Shown: positions 1 to 7,019, numbered from the stretch's first letter. The stretch: DNA of 9,463 nt from Rhodanobacteraceae bacterium (GCA_003233535.1 QIMA01000284.1:1-9463), one strand, 5' to 3'. The notes: a model not told the origin generated them from the sequence alone. Program-made: numbers and translations.

Positions 1-188
1 CGGGCGAGTTCGCCTTCATTATCGGGTTGCCCTGCAAGAGCGGCGTCGGCGGCGGAATCCTTGCCACCGTGCCACGTCGCATGAGCCTATGCGTCTGGTC
101 GCCTGCTTTGGGCCCGTCAGGTAATTCACTGGCCGGAACCAAGGCGTTGGAGCTGTTTGCGGCCGAGGCGGGGGTTAGTGTGTTTTAG
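1..188 (+). CDS. glsA: Glutaminase, C-terminal fragment (5' end outside window)
   Basis: The last 61 complete codons of a glutaminase are present, read from base 3 to the TAG at 186-188. Glutaminases of this family hydrolyse L-glutamine to glutamate and ammonia in the cytoplasm, using a serine beta-lactamase-like fold. The fragment begins GEFAF and carries the family's KSGVGGG motif, the counterpart of the KTG box of beta-lactamases. It then has VWSP and [11 protein letters not shown], which match the C-terminal end of E. coli YbaS-type enzymes. The reading frame is open from the window edge, so the gene is cut by the window and not visibly broken. No intrinsic terminator follows its stop. 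It points the same way as aceB, 271 bp downstream, but nothing ties it functionally to the glyoxylate genes. Identification is by recalled family sequence and is strong even though only the tail is visible. Confidence 0.9.
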   Translation, partial: GEFAFIIGLPCKSGVGGGILATVPRRMSLCVWSPALGPSGNSLAGTKALELFAAEAGVSVF

Positions 189-195
189 TTTTTAA

Positions 196-223
196 GGCTG
201 AGAGCTGAGGACTGAGGGCTGAG
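196..223. repeat. Four tandem 7-bp units, consensus (G/A)(G/A)CTGAG
   Basis: The units are GGCTGAG (196-202), AGCTGAG (203-209), GACTGAG (210-216) and GGCTGAG (217-223). All four share CTGAG, and only the first two positions vary. The array starts eight bases after the glsA stop codon. It is too short for a CRISPR and shows no stem. Similar short CTGAG/GTGAG-type intergenic heptamers are known to me from other gammaproteobacterial genomes such as Lysobacter and Xanthomonas; that comparison is from memory. Confidence 0.75.
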
Positions 224-246
224 GGTGGGCACCCCGAAACTATTGG

Positions 247-291
247 GATTGGCTGATGAGGACCCGGGTTCATGGGGATTGCTAGCCAATC
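247..291. repeat. 8-bp inverted repeat with 29-bp spacer
   Basis: GATTGGCT (247-254) is repeated exactly in inverted orientation as AGCCAATC (284-291). The arms are separated by 29 bp, so the centres are about 37 bp apart. It lies upstream of the weak aceB promoter candidate and could be an activator or repressor site, or chance. No regulator is encoded nearby to match to it. Confidence 0.4.
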
Positions 292-346
292 GAGTGCAAG
301 CCCCGGAGACAAACCGCCGGACTGCTCTTCTCAGCCCTTGAAGCAG

Positions 347-376
347 TTGCCGCAGCGCACCAATCCTGGGTACCCT
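347..376 (+). promoter_or_regulatory. Weak sigma-70-like promoter candidate for aceBA
   Basis: TTGCCG (347-352) and TACCCT (371-376) are separated by 18 bp. The -35-like box is fair and the -10-like box is poor. Transcription would start near 383, placing the hairpin at 394-425 inside a leader of about 75 nt before the GTG start of aceB. The GGGTACCC palindrome (368-375) overlaps the -10 box. The call rests on position and box similarity only. Confidence 0.25.
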
Positions 377-393
377 AGGTCGGTAATCATCTG

Positions 394-425
394 AACCCAA
401 AAACGCGGGAGGGCGTAGTTGGGTT
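394..425 (+). promoter_or_regulatory. Leader hairpin upstream of aceB, loop GGGAGG
   Basis: AACCCAA (394-400) pairs with TTGGGTT (419-425). A symmetrical two-base internal loop (401-402 against 417-418) follows, then ACGC (403-406) pairs with GCGT (413-416). The six-base apical loop is GGGAGG (407-412). The structure ends 34 bases before the aceB start and has no T-tract, so it is not an obvious terminator. A GGA motif displayed in a hairpin loop, with ACAAGGA at 445-451 over the Shine-Dalgarno site, is the usual arrangement of CsrA/RsmA targets. That reading is inference. Confidence 0.45.
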
Positions 426-459
426 TGGCATTCTCTCGTTTGTAACAAGGACCCCGCGC

Positions 460-2079
460 GTGTCCAATTCCTCCCGTAGTGGCGCCGCTGAGCGCTTGAG
501 CTTGACCTTGCCCGCCCCGGCCGGCACCGAATCGATGCTGAGCCCTGAAGCGCTCGCCTTCGTCGCCGAATTGGCCGATCGCTTCAGCGCAGAACGTGAT
601 CTTTTGTTGCGCCGCCGCAGCGAGCGGCAAACGCAACTCAACGCCGGTGAACTGCCCGACTTCCTTGCCGAGACCGCCGCGATTCGCGCAGGCGAGTGGA
701 AGGTCGCGCCGATTCCGGCCGATCTATTGGATCGTCGCGTCGAGATTACTGGGCCAGTCGACCGCAAAATGGTGATCAACGCGCTCAATTCTGGCGCGCG
801 TACGTTCATGGCGGACTTTGAAGACTCCAACGCACCCACCTGGAGCAACTTGCTGCACGGTCAGCAGAACATGCACGACGCGGTGCGCAGGCAGATCGAC
901 TTCACCAATGACAAAGGCAAGCAGTACAGCCTAAGTGAGAAGCCGGCGATCCTTCTTGTCCGCCCGCGCGGTTGGCATCTGCCCGAAGCGCACGTGCTGC
1001 TCGACGGCCAGCCGATCCCCGGAGCGCTGTTCGATTTTGGGCTGTTCGTATTCCACAACGCTAAAGAACAGCTGGCGCGAGGAACTGGGCCATATTTTTA
1101 TCTGCCTAAGCTGGAGTCGCACCTGGAAGCGCGGCTATGGAATCTGGTGATTGATCATGCCGAGACGGCGTTAGATCTGCCGCGCGGTTCGATTAAATGC
1201 ACCATTTTGATCGAAACCATCCTTGCAGTGTTCGAGATGGACGAGATTCTCTACGAGTTGCGTGATCACATCGTCGGCCTCAACTGCGGCCGCTTGGACT
1301 ATATCTTTAGCTACATCCGCGCATTCCAGACCGATTCCAGCCGGGTCCTGCCCGAGCGTGGACAGGTGACGATGAACTCGCCGTTCCTGTGCGCCTACTC
1401 GCAGCTGTTGATCAAGACTTGCCACCGACGTGGCGCGTTCGCCATGGGCGGCATGGCAGCGCAGATCCCGATCAAGGGTGATGAGGCGGCCAATCAGGCA
1501 GCAATGGCTAAGGTGCGCGCGGACAAGGAGCGCGAAGCTGGCGACGGTCATGACGGCACCTGGGTCGCCCATCCGGCATTGGTGCCGATCGCCGAAGAGA
1601 TTTTCGATCGCGCTATGTCCGGCCAGAACCAAATGGACAAGCTGCGGTTAGACGTCAGTACTCAGGCGGCACAGTTGATCGAGCCGACGGTAGGCACGAT
1701 CACTGAGGCCGGCGTGCGCAACAACATTGAAGTGGCCATCGTCTATTTGGCGGCCTGGCTATCCGGCAACGGCTGCGTGCCGATCCATCATTTGATGGAA
1801 GACGCCGCTACCGCTGAGATTTCCCGTGCTCAGCTGTGGCAGTGGGCGCGCACCGGCGCCAAAACCGATTCCGATATCACTCTTGATCTGCCGCTTCTAG
1901 AGCAATGGCTCAAGCAAGAACTTACCATACTCGTGCGCATGGATAGTGCGCTGGGCATGAACAAGACCGACCTCGACGAGGCAGCGGAACTCCTGTGGGA
2001 AATGGTCAGCAGTGATCAATTCCCAACCTTCCTGACCCTGCCGGCCTATGACCGGCTGCTAGCTAGAGAGAGAGCATAA
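460..2079 (+). CDS. aceB: Malate synthase A
   Basis: The enzyme condenses acetyl-CoA with glyoxylate to give malate, the second step of the glyoxylate bypass, in the cytoplasm. The protein has 539 residues, the usual size of the A-type enzyme and well short of the roughly 720-residue G-type. Visible landmarks are RPRGWHLPE with catalytic Arg168, [10 protein letters not shown] with the magnesium ligand Glu252, [10 protein letters not shown] with the magnesium ligand Asp280, [20 protein letters not shown], and MED with the presumed catalytic base Asp448; the numbers run one or two above the E. coli residues I recall. The family signature expects Trp where this protein has Leu279, just before Asp280. 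The start is GTG, with AAGGA at 447-451 eight bases upstream and no better in-frame start. The stop is followed one base later by the aceA start, so the two are surely co-transcribed and probably translationally coupled. Confidence 0.96.
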   Translation: MSNSSRSGAAERLSLTLPAPAGTESMLSPEALAFVAELADRFSAERDLLLRRRSERQTQLNAGELPDFLAETAAIRAGEWKVAPIPADLLDRRVEITGPVDRKMVINALNSGARTFMADFEDSNAPTWSNLLHGQQNMHDAVRRQIDFTNDKGKQYSLSEKPAILLVRPRGWHLPEAHVLLDGQPIPGALFDFGLFVFHNAKEQLARGTGPYFYLPKLESHLEARLWNLVIDHAETALDLPRGSIKCTILIETILAVFEMDEILYELRDHIVGLNCGRLDYIFSYIRAFQTDSSRVLPERGQVTMNSPFLCAYSQLLIKTCHRRGAFAMGGMAAQIPIKGDEAANQAAMAKVRADKEREAGDGHDGTWVAHPALVPIAEEIFDRAMSGQNQMDKLRLDVSTQAAQLIEPTVGTITEAGVRNNIEVAIVYLAAWLSGNGCVPIHHLMEDAATAEISRAQLWQWARTGAKTDSDITLDLPLLEQWLKQELTILVRMDSALGMNKTDLDEAAELLWEMVSSDQFPTFLTLPAYDRLLARERA

Positions 2080-2080
2080 G

Positions 2081-3370
2081 ATGGCTTATATGAGCGCTGC
2101 TGGGCTGGAACAAGACTGGCGTGACAACCCGCGCTGGCAAGGCGTAGAACGACCCTACAGCGCCGCTGACGTTGTCCGCCTGCGCGGCACGGTTCCGGTT
2201 GAGCATAGTCTCGCCAAGCTCGGTGCGGAGAAACTCTGGCGCTCTTTGAACACCGAAGACTGGGTGAACGCCCTCGGCGCGCTGACCGGCAACATGGCCA
2301 TGCAGCAGGTCAAGGCGGGTCTGAAGGCTATCTATTTGTCCGGCTGGCAGGTTGCTGCTGATGCCAACACGGCGGGTACGATGTACCCGGATCAGTCGCT
2401 GTATCCGGTCGATTCGGTGCCCAACGTGGTCCGCAGTATCAACAATGCGCTGCTGCGTGCTGATCAGCTTAGTCACGCCGAAGGCGACGACAGCCAGGAT
2501 TGGCTGCAGCCGATCGTAGCGGATGCTGAAGCGGGTTTCGGCGGCGTGCTGAACGCTTTCGAACTGATGAAGCACATGCTCGAAGCCGGCGCCGCTGGCG
2601 TGCACTGGGAAGATCAGCTGGCCAGCGCCAAGAAGTGCGGTCACATGGGCGGTAAAGTGTTGGTGCCGACTCGCGAAGCCGTACAAAAACTGGTTGCCGC
2701 GCGCTTGGCCGCCGACACCATGGGCGTGCCGGCGATTATCGTCGCTCGCACCGACGCCCTCGGTGCCGACCTGTTGACCAGTGACGTGGACGACAATGAC
2801 AAGCCCTTCTGCACCGGTGAGCGCACCGTCGAAGGCTTCTACAAAACCCGCATTGGGCCGGAACAGGCGATTTCTCGCGGATTGGCCTATGCGCCGTATT
2901 GCGACCTGATCTGGTGCGAGACCGGTCATCCGGACCTGGGCTTTGCTCAGCAATTCGCCGACGCCATTCACGCCAAGTACCCAGGCAAGATGCTGGCCTA
3001 CAACTGCTCTCCCAGCTTCAACTGGAAGAAGTATCTGGACGACGCCACGATTGCCAAGTTTCAGCGCGAACTGGCAAAGATGGGCTACAAGTTCCAGTTC
3101 ATTACTCTGGCTGGTTTCCACGCCCTGAACCACTCCATGTTCCAGCTGGCCAAGGGCTACAAAGCGCGTCAGATGAGCGCCTATGTGGAACTGCAAACTG
3201 CCGAGTTCGACGCCGAGGCCGAGGGCTACACCGCCACCCGCCATCAGCGCGAAGTCGGTACGGGCTACTTCGATCAGGTCACCCAGGTGATTGCTGGTGC
3301 CGATTCATCGGTCACCGCGCTGAAGGGATCGACCGAAGAAGAGCAGTTTGCCGACGTCGCCAACGGCTAG
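2081..3370 (+). CDS. aceA: Isocitrate lyase
   Basis: Isocitrate lyase splits isocitrate into succinate and glyoxylate, diverting carbon from the two decarboxylating steps of the TCA cycle so that cells can grow on acetate or fatty acids. The 429 residues match the short bacterial form (E. coli AceA about 434, M. tuberculosis Icl1 428). Landmarks are SGWQVAAD from Ser87, ADAEAGFGG with the metal-site acids Asp148 and Glu150, the signature KKCGHM with catalytic Cys186, and NCSPSFNW at 308-315, which binds substrate carboxylates. The ATG at 2081 follows a GAGAGAGAG purine run ending at 2073; a second in-frame ATG at 2090 is less well placed. It sits one base after aceB. No aceK (isocitrate dehydrogenase kinase/phosphatase) follows, because an intrinsic terminator closes the unit. 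All active-site residues I can check are present. Confidence 0.97.
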   Translation: MAYMSAAGLEQDWRDNPRWQGVERPYSAADVVRLRGTVPVEHSLAKLGAEKLWRSLNTEDWVNALGALTGNMAMQQVKAGLKAIYLSGWQVAADANTAGTMYPDQSLYPVDSVPNVVRSINNALLRADQLSHAEGDDSQDWLQPIVADAEAGFGGVLNAFELMKHMLEAGAAGVHWEDQLASAKKCGHMGGKVLVPTREAVQKLVAARLAADTMGVPAIIVARTDALGADLLTSDVDDNDKPFCTGERTVEGFYKTRIGPEQAISRGLAYAPYCDLIWCETGHPDLGFAQQFADAIHAKYPGKMLAYNCSPSFNWKKYLDDATIAKFQRELAKMGYKFQFITLAGFHALNHSMFQLAKGYKARQMSAYVELQTAEFDAEAEGYTATRHQREVGTGYFDQVTQVIAGADSSVTALKGSTEEEQFADVANG

Positions 3371-3385
3371 CGCTGCTTTCCAGCG
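3371..3385 (+). other. Short hairpin immediately after the aceA stop
   Basis: CGCTG (3371-3375) and CAGCG (3381-3385) form a 5-bp stem with the loop CTTTC. It starts at the first base after the TAG stop and has no T-tract. Together with the terminator ten bases further on it makes a double-hairpin 3' end. It could protect the mRNA end or be incidental. Confidence 0.35.
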
Positions 3386-3394
3386 TGACTACAC

Positions 3395-3426
3395 AAACGG
3401 GTCGGCTACTGCCGAGCCGTTTTTTT
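3395..3426 (+). terminator. Intrinsic terminator of aceBA
   Basis: AAACGGGTCGGC (3395-3406) pairs with GCCGAGCCGTTT (3411-3422), 12 positions with one G-G mismatch. The loop is TACT, and an uninterrupted run of seven T begins at 3420. It lies 25 bases after the aceA stop codon. This is a textbook rho-independent terminator, and it separates aceBA from the acyltransferase unit. Confidence 0.9.
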
Positions 3427-3463
3427 GCAGGGTCTACGGCGCTGATTTGCGTGGCTGATTTGC

Positions 3464-3775
3464 TTGGTCTTGAGGCTTAGCAGCAGTTCCTTGCTCAACT
3501 TCAAGCGGGTCACCGTAGAATGCTCAATCGCTGTTTGGACTTCACGGTTCCGCCGTCAATCTGTCGGCTTAGGTCCACAACGAACACTTCACGCACTCCC
3601 GAATCTGCACTCGCGTGCCTTCCCAGATTGGCGTTTGGTTGTCCTAGATGAGGTAGTGCAATTGGTGGCGCGTGGAGCTGATGGCGGCGAATGTTTGATT
3701 ACGCTGAGCCATAAGTTCGACCCCGTAGAGTTAATGCTGCAGCGCACAACAGCGTTCTTCTCTGCTCATCTATAG
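3464..3775 (+). CDS. Doubtful small ORF, 103 codons, unknown
   Basis: The frame is open from a TTG at 3464 to a TAG at 3773-3775. No Shine-Dalgarno site precedes the TTG, and I do not recognise the product. The first half is rich in Ser and Arg and looks like chance translation. The last 50 or so residues look more protein-like: they include FPDWRLVVLDEVVQLV and FDPVELMLQRTTAFF, with alternating hydrophobic and charged residues, which might be the remnant of a longer gene. There is no signal peptide, membrane segment or cysteine pattern. It ends 27 bases before the acyltransferase start. It may equally be non-coding promoter DNA that happens to be open. Confidence 0.2.
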   Translation: MVLRLSSSSLLNFKRVTVECSIAVWTSRFRRQSVGLGPQRTLHALPNLHSRAFPDWRLVVLDEVVQLVARGADGGECLITLSHKFDPVELMLQRTTAFFSAHL

Positions 3776-3776
3776 T
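3771..3776 (+). promoter_or_regulatory. Possible -10 box for the acyltransferase unit
   Basis: TATAGT differs from the sigma-70 consensus TATAAT at one position and lies 26 bases upstream of the GTG start at 3803. No good -35 box is found 16-18 bp further upstream (AACAGC is the best placed), so the call is weak. Transcription from here would give a very short leader carrying the AAGGA site at 3792-3796. Confidence 0.25.
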
Positions 3777-3802
3777 TCGCTCGATCTCTTCAAGGAATTG
3801 CC

Positions 3803-5230
3803 GTGGCAGACCGAATTAAGTCGTTGTCAGGATTAGACGCCAGCTTCCTCTATTTGGAAGGGCTGGGTACGCCGATGCACGTCGGTAGCTGTCTGCTGCT
3901 TACCAAACCACGCAAACGTGGATACGATTTCCACGAGTCGGTTATGAACCTGATCGCTGAGCGCATGCCTGCGGCTAAGGCGCTGCGCCGGGTACTGCAG
4001 CCGACGCCGCTCGATCTGGCGCATCCGGTTTGGGTCGATCGCGACAGCATCGACCTTGAGGAGCACATCCTCAAGCGCAAGCTACGTGCGCCGGGCAGCG
4101 ATACGGCGCTGCAAAACTTGATTGCCAAACTGCATTCCGAGCAATTGCCGCGAGATAAGCCGCTATGGCGTTTTTACGTCATTGAAGGGCATCACTCGGG
4201 CCAACCCATTCTTTATACGAAAATTCACCATGCGCTGTTGGACGGGCAGGGCGGTGTCGCGCTGGCCAAGCTAATGTTGGATTTGGAACCCCGAATTCCG
4301 CCTCATCGCCATGCACCTGAGCCCGTCGCGGAGGAACGCACGCGTAAGCGTGATGTGGCCCAGGCAGGCGCGCGCTCGGTATTCGATCAGTTCTCCCGGC
4401 TACTCAGAGCAGTTCCCGAGACGATCAAGGTCGCCGCGTCCGGGATCGGTGAGCTACGCACTCTGCCTGAGCGCCTGAAAGAAGCCATCCTGATCGCGCC
4501 GAAGACGCCGTTTAATGCGCAGATTGGCGCCGAGCGGAGTTTCGCGATGTTCTCACTGCCGCTTGATCGCGTTAAACAGCTAGCCAAAGCGAACGGTGTG
4601 TCGCTCAACGATGTCGTCTTAGAGTTGGTAGGCGCCACCCTGCGTGATTATCTCAAACGCCGCGGTGAGCTGCCTGAAGAGCCGCTGATTGTCGCTATGC
4701 CGGTATCGCTGCGCACCGAAGGCGATGATGAGGCGAACAATCAAGCTTCGATGGTCCAATGCAGTTTGGCCACGAACCTTGCCGATCCGGTTGAGCGCCT
4801 GCGGGTCATCAACGCAGCCACCCGCGGCATCAAAGACCGGTTGAACACCTACAAACACCTGATACCGACGGACTTTCCCGGTTTTGCTGCGCCGCTGTGG
4901 GCGACCGGACTGAGCCGGCTCTGGGCTATGGGTAAGGTCTCCGAGCGCCTGCCGCCGCTGGCCAATGTGGTGATTTCCAACGTGCCTGGGCCGCCAATTC
5001 CGCTGTATCTGGCCGGCTGCGAACTGCAACATTTATACCCGGTTTCGATCGTAACTCACGGTCTGGCCTTGAATTTCACACTACACAGCTATAGAAACTC
5101 ACTGGACTTCGGACTAATCGCCAGCCGCGATCAGGTGCCGAAGCTGGACGGTTTGGCTCGTGGGCTGGAGAAGGCCCTAGATCAATTGTCGGATGGATTG
5201 AGTAAGCGCGCCAATGCAGAGTCAGCTTAA
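3803..5230 (+). CDS. Wax ester synthase / acyl-CoA:diacylglycerol acyltransferase (WS/DGAT)
   Basis: The enzyme transfers an acyl group from acyl-CoA to a fatty alcohol or diacylglycerol, making wax esters or triacylglycerol for storage inclusions. It has 475 residues, typical for the bacterial AtfA/WS-DGAT family. An N-terminal acyltransferase domain (about 1-265) starts with SGLDASFLYLE and carries PLWR at 120-123 and the active-site motif HHALLDG at 142-148 (HHxxxDG, with His143 the presumed catalytic base). The conserved Asn269-Asp270 pair lies in SLNDVVLEL. The C-terminal WS/DGAT domain includes VAMPVSLR, ANVVISNVPGPP and the final LDFGLIASRDQ. The GTG start has AAGGA at 3792-3796, six bases upstream. 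No signal peptide or clear membrane helix is seen, as expected for a protein loosely bound to the inner membrane or lipid body. Substrate preference cannot be read from sequence. It heads an apparent operon with two hydrolases. Confidence 0.95.
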   Translation: MADRIKSLSGLDASFLYLEGLGTPMHVGSCLLLTKPRKRGYDFHESVMNLIAERMPAAKALRRVLQPTPLDLAHPVWVDRDSIDLEEHILKRKLRAPGSDTALQNLIAKLHSEQLPRDKPLWRFYVIEGHHSGQPILYTKIHHALLDGQGGVALAKLMLDLEPRIPPHRHAPEPVAEERTRKRDVAQAGARSVFDQFSRLLRAVPETIKVAASGIGELRTLPERLKEAILIAPKTPFNAQIGAERSFAMFSLPLDRVKQLAKANGVSLNDVVLELVGATLRDYLKRRGELPEEPLIVAMPVSLRTEGDDEANNQASMVQCSLATNLADPVERLRVINAATRGIKDRLNTYKHLIPTDFPGFAAPLWATGLSRLWAMGKVSERLPPLANVVISNVPGPPIPLYLAGCELQHLYPVSIVTHGLALNFTLHSYRNSLDFGLIASRDQVPKLDGLARGLEKALDQLSDGLSKRANAESA

Positions 5231-5280
5231 GAACCGGTCGCGTTACGCGATGCAGCGAGTCCAACGGAAGGCAAACGCCT

Positions 5281-6126
5281 ATGGCGGAGAACAAACGGAG
5301 CAAGCGTATGTACGCTGATGTAGAGGCGGCGCCACTGCCGCCGCAGACGTCCTCGCAGCGTGCACCCTCGGCGCTGTTGATGGCTATGGAAGGCCGCGCG
5401 ATTTTCGAGTGGGGCGCCTACTTCATGTCCTGGCCGATGCTGCGCAGGGCGCCCAAAGGTGATGGCCACCCGGTGCTGGTCTTGCCGGGTCTGATCGCGA
5501 ACGATTCGACGACTTGGCCGCTGCGCCGCTTGCTTGAGCAACTCGATTACGCCACTTACCCGTGGGCGCAAGGATTCAACGTTGGTCCGCAGGATCACGT
5601 CGTACAAAACCTCATAGACACGATTAATCGGCTGACCGACGAGCATCAAAAGTCCGTCAGCCTGCTCGGCTGGTCGCTGGGCGGTTCGATGGCCCGGGCC
5701 TTGGCCACGCGCATGCCGGATGAGATTCGCAGCGTTATCACGCTGGGTTCGCCACATGGCGGCGACCCAAGGCACACTAATGCTTGGCGGGTGTTTGAGC
5801 TGGTCAGCGGGCTCAAGGCGGATGATCCAGCACTGCATGCAGTGCTTACCGCTCCGCCGAAAGTGCCGATGACTTCGATCATGTCCAAGACCGACGGCGT
5901 CGTCGCTTGGCAAATGAGTTTGACCCCCGAACATCCGCTATACGAAAATATCGAGATCAGTGCCACGCATCTGGGTATGGGCGCTAATCCGGCCGTACTT
6001 TGGGCGATTGCCGACCGACTGGCTCAGGAAGAGGGCAACTGGCAGCGCTTTAGCCGCAGCGGCTGGCGCGGCGTGTTCTATCGTGATCCGCACGAAAAGC
6101 GCTTGGCCGATTACATCGCGCCCTGA
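5281..6126 (+). CDS. Alpha/beta-hydrolase, lipase-like
   Basis: This is a predicted serine hydrolase of the alpha/beta fold, probably an esterase or lipase; the substrate is unknown. The catalytic triad can be placed as Ser132 in the nucleophile elbow GWSLGG, Asp205 in SKTDGVVAW and His230 in SATHLGMG. The oxyanion segment is VLVLPGLIAND (65-75). The region around LRRLLEQLDY and the Trp-rich PWAQGFNVGP (about 94-103) resembles a lipase-like subfamily with a PGFLA-type oxyanion loop. There is no signal peptide, so it should act inside the cell. The start is uncertain: ATG at 5281 has GGAAGG nine bases upstream, while an in-frame ATG at 5308 has GGAG seven bases upstream and would give 272 residues in place of 281. 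It lies 50 bp after the acyltransferase and overlaps the next gene by one base, suggesting a role in wax ester or triacylglycerol turnover. Confidence 0.88.
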   Translation: MAENKRSKRMYADVEAAPLPPQTSSQRAPSALLMAMEGRAIFEWGAYFMSWPMLRRAPKGDGHPVLVLPGLIANDSTTWPLRRLLEQLDYATYPWAQGFNVGPQDHVVQNLIDTINRLTDEHQKSVSLLGWSLGGSMARALATRMPDEIRSVITLGSPHGGDPRHTNAWRVFELVSGLKADDPALHAVLTAPPKVPMTSIMSKTDGVVAWQMSLTPEHPLYENIEISATHLGMGANPAVLWAIADRLAQEEGNWQRFSRSGWRGVFYRDPHEKRLADYIAP

Positions 6127-7019
6127 TGGCACGTATAGAACTGCCGCAGCGCGGCTTACATCTAGAATACGAGCGGCACGGCGACCCAGCCAATCGGCCG
6201 ATCATGATGGTGATGGGTCTGGGCATGCAGTTGGTGGCTTGGCCGGTGGGCTTAGTTGATGGCCTTCTCGCTCGCGGTCACCAGGTTATTGTGTTCGACA
6301 ATCGCGATATCGGCTTGTCCGGTAGCGGCCAACTGCAGCCGACCCAGTCGATGGGCAGATCCATGCTGCGCTATTTGCTGCATCGGCCGGTGCGAGCGGC
6401 CTACACACTGGACGACATGGCTGCCGACACCATCGCTTTGGCCGACGCGTTGGAGCTGGAGCGGTTCGATTTGGTTGGCGTGAGTCTGGGTGGCATGGTC
6501 GCCCAAAAAATCGCCTTCCGCGCGCCGCAGCGAGTGCGCTCGCTGGTTTCGATTATGTCCAATGCCGGTCCTCGAACAGCGCCTTGGGCGAAGCTTTCGG
6601 TGCTGCCGAAGTTTCTGGCGAGACCGAAAAAGTCCGCGTCCGTTGAGTCACAGATTGAGCACTTTGCGGGTCTGTTTGAAGTGATCGGCTGTCTCACTGA
6701 CGAAGACGAGAAGCGAGCAATGCGCGAGCGCCTGCGAGGCGCGCTGGCGCGTTCCTATCAACCTGCCGGCACAGCCCGGCAGTTGCTGGCCGTACTCTCT
6801 GACCCTGATCGCAGTGCAGAAGTGGCGCAAATCCGCTGCCCAACGACGTTGATCCACGGTGAGTTGGACCCGCTAGTGCAGATTGCGGCGATGGACCACT
6901 TGGCGAAGTTGATACCGCACGCAAGCACCCACCGAATCGCCAAACTCGGTCACTACATGCCGGGCTGGGTGGTGCCGGTGCTGATTGAGCGTATCGACGC
7001 TCATTTGCAAAGCAGCTAG
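6126..7019 (+). CDS. Alpha/beta-hydrolase, esterase-like
   Basis: This is a second predicted serine hydrolase, 297 residues, of a different alpha/beta-hydrolase subfamily from its neighbour. The triad is Ser120 in GVSLGGM, Asp248 in HGELDPLV and His276 in KLGHYMPG. The oxyanion segment is VMGLGMQ (29-35), and the loop DNRDIGLSG (58-66) is typical of the cytosolic esterases related to RdmC-type methylesterases. No signal peptide or membrane helix is visible. The ATG at 6126 shares its A with the TGA stop of the upstream hydrolase (TGATG), and no Shine-Dalgarno site is clear, so translation is probably coupled. Position in the operon suggests it works with the acyltransferase and the first hydrolase, for example on mono- or diacylglycerols or short acyl esters; this is inference. 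Its TAG stop (7017-7019) lies inside the left arm of the palindrome at 7016-7080. Confidence 0.9.
   Translation: MARIELPQRGLHLEYERHGDPANRPIMMVMGLGMQLVAWPVGLVDGLLARGHQVIVFDNRDIGLSGSGQLQPTQSMGRSMLRYLLHRPVRAAYTLDDMAADTIALADALELERFDLVGVSLGGMVAQKIAFRAPQRVRSLVSIMSNAGPRTAPWAKLSVLPKFLARPKKSASVESQIEHFAGLFEVIGCLTDEDEKRAMRERLRGALARSYQPAGTARQLLAVLSDPDRSAEVAQIRCPTTLIHGELDPLVQIAAMDHLAKLIPHASTHRIAKLGHYMPGWVVPVLIERIDAHLQSS

Larger units (their letters stand above)
189..459. other. glsA-aceB intergenic region
   Basis: This 271-bp stretch has no convincing gene. From left to right it contains four tandem 7-bp units (196-223), an 8-bp inverted repeat (247-254 and 284-291), an 8-bp palindrome GGGTACCC (368-375), a weak sigma-70-like box pair (347-376), a hairpin (394-425) and the aceB ribosome binding site (447-451). 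Possible reading frames here run into neighbouring genes in the wrong frame and have no supporting features. The region most likely contains the aceBA promoter and leader. Confidence 0.7.
3427..3802. other. Intergenic region between aceA and the acyltransferase gene
   Basis: This region of about 375 bp has no recognised gene, tRNA or known RNA. By eye its base composition is less GC-rich than the flanking genes. One plus-strand reading frame (3464-3775) is described separately. The right end must hold the promoter and ribosome binding site of the acyltransferase unit. I found no strong inverted repeat in it. Confidence 0.6.

Noticed and set aside
424..443. TTTGGCA-type element that might be a sigma-54 promoter before aceB
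   Set aside because: The GC element at the required distance (TTGC about five bases after TGGCA) is absent, and the position is too close to the start codon.
2063..3244. 393-codon open frame on the minus strand opposite aceA
   Set aside because: It lies entirely antisense to a fully conserved isocitrate lyase (only its last bases reach into the aceB stop region), and its product has no recognisable motif. Long antisense frames are expected in GC-rich genes with biased codons.
3406..3513. Minus-strand 35-residue peptide starting VTRLKLSKELLLSLKTKQ, slightly like a lanthipeptide leader
   Set aside because: It runs into the aceBA terminator sequence, has a single Cys, no ribosome binding site and no modification genes nearby. 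The resemblance is most likely chance.
5238..5250. Hairpin TCGCG-TTA-CGCGA between the acyltransferase and first hydrolase
   Set aside because: A 5-bp stem with a three-base loop and no T-tract is too weak to call a terminator or regulator.
5227..5934. 235-codon minus-strand open frame opposite the first hydrolase
   Set aside because: It is antisense to a hydrolase with a complete catalytic triad; the product is rich in Arg, His and Gln as expected of a shadow frame.
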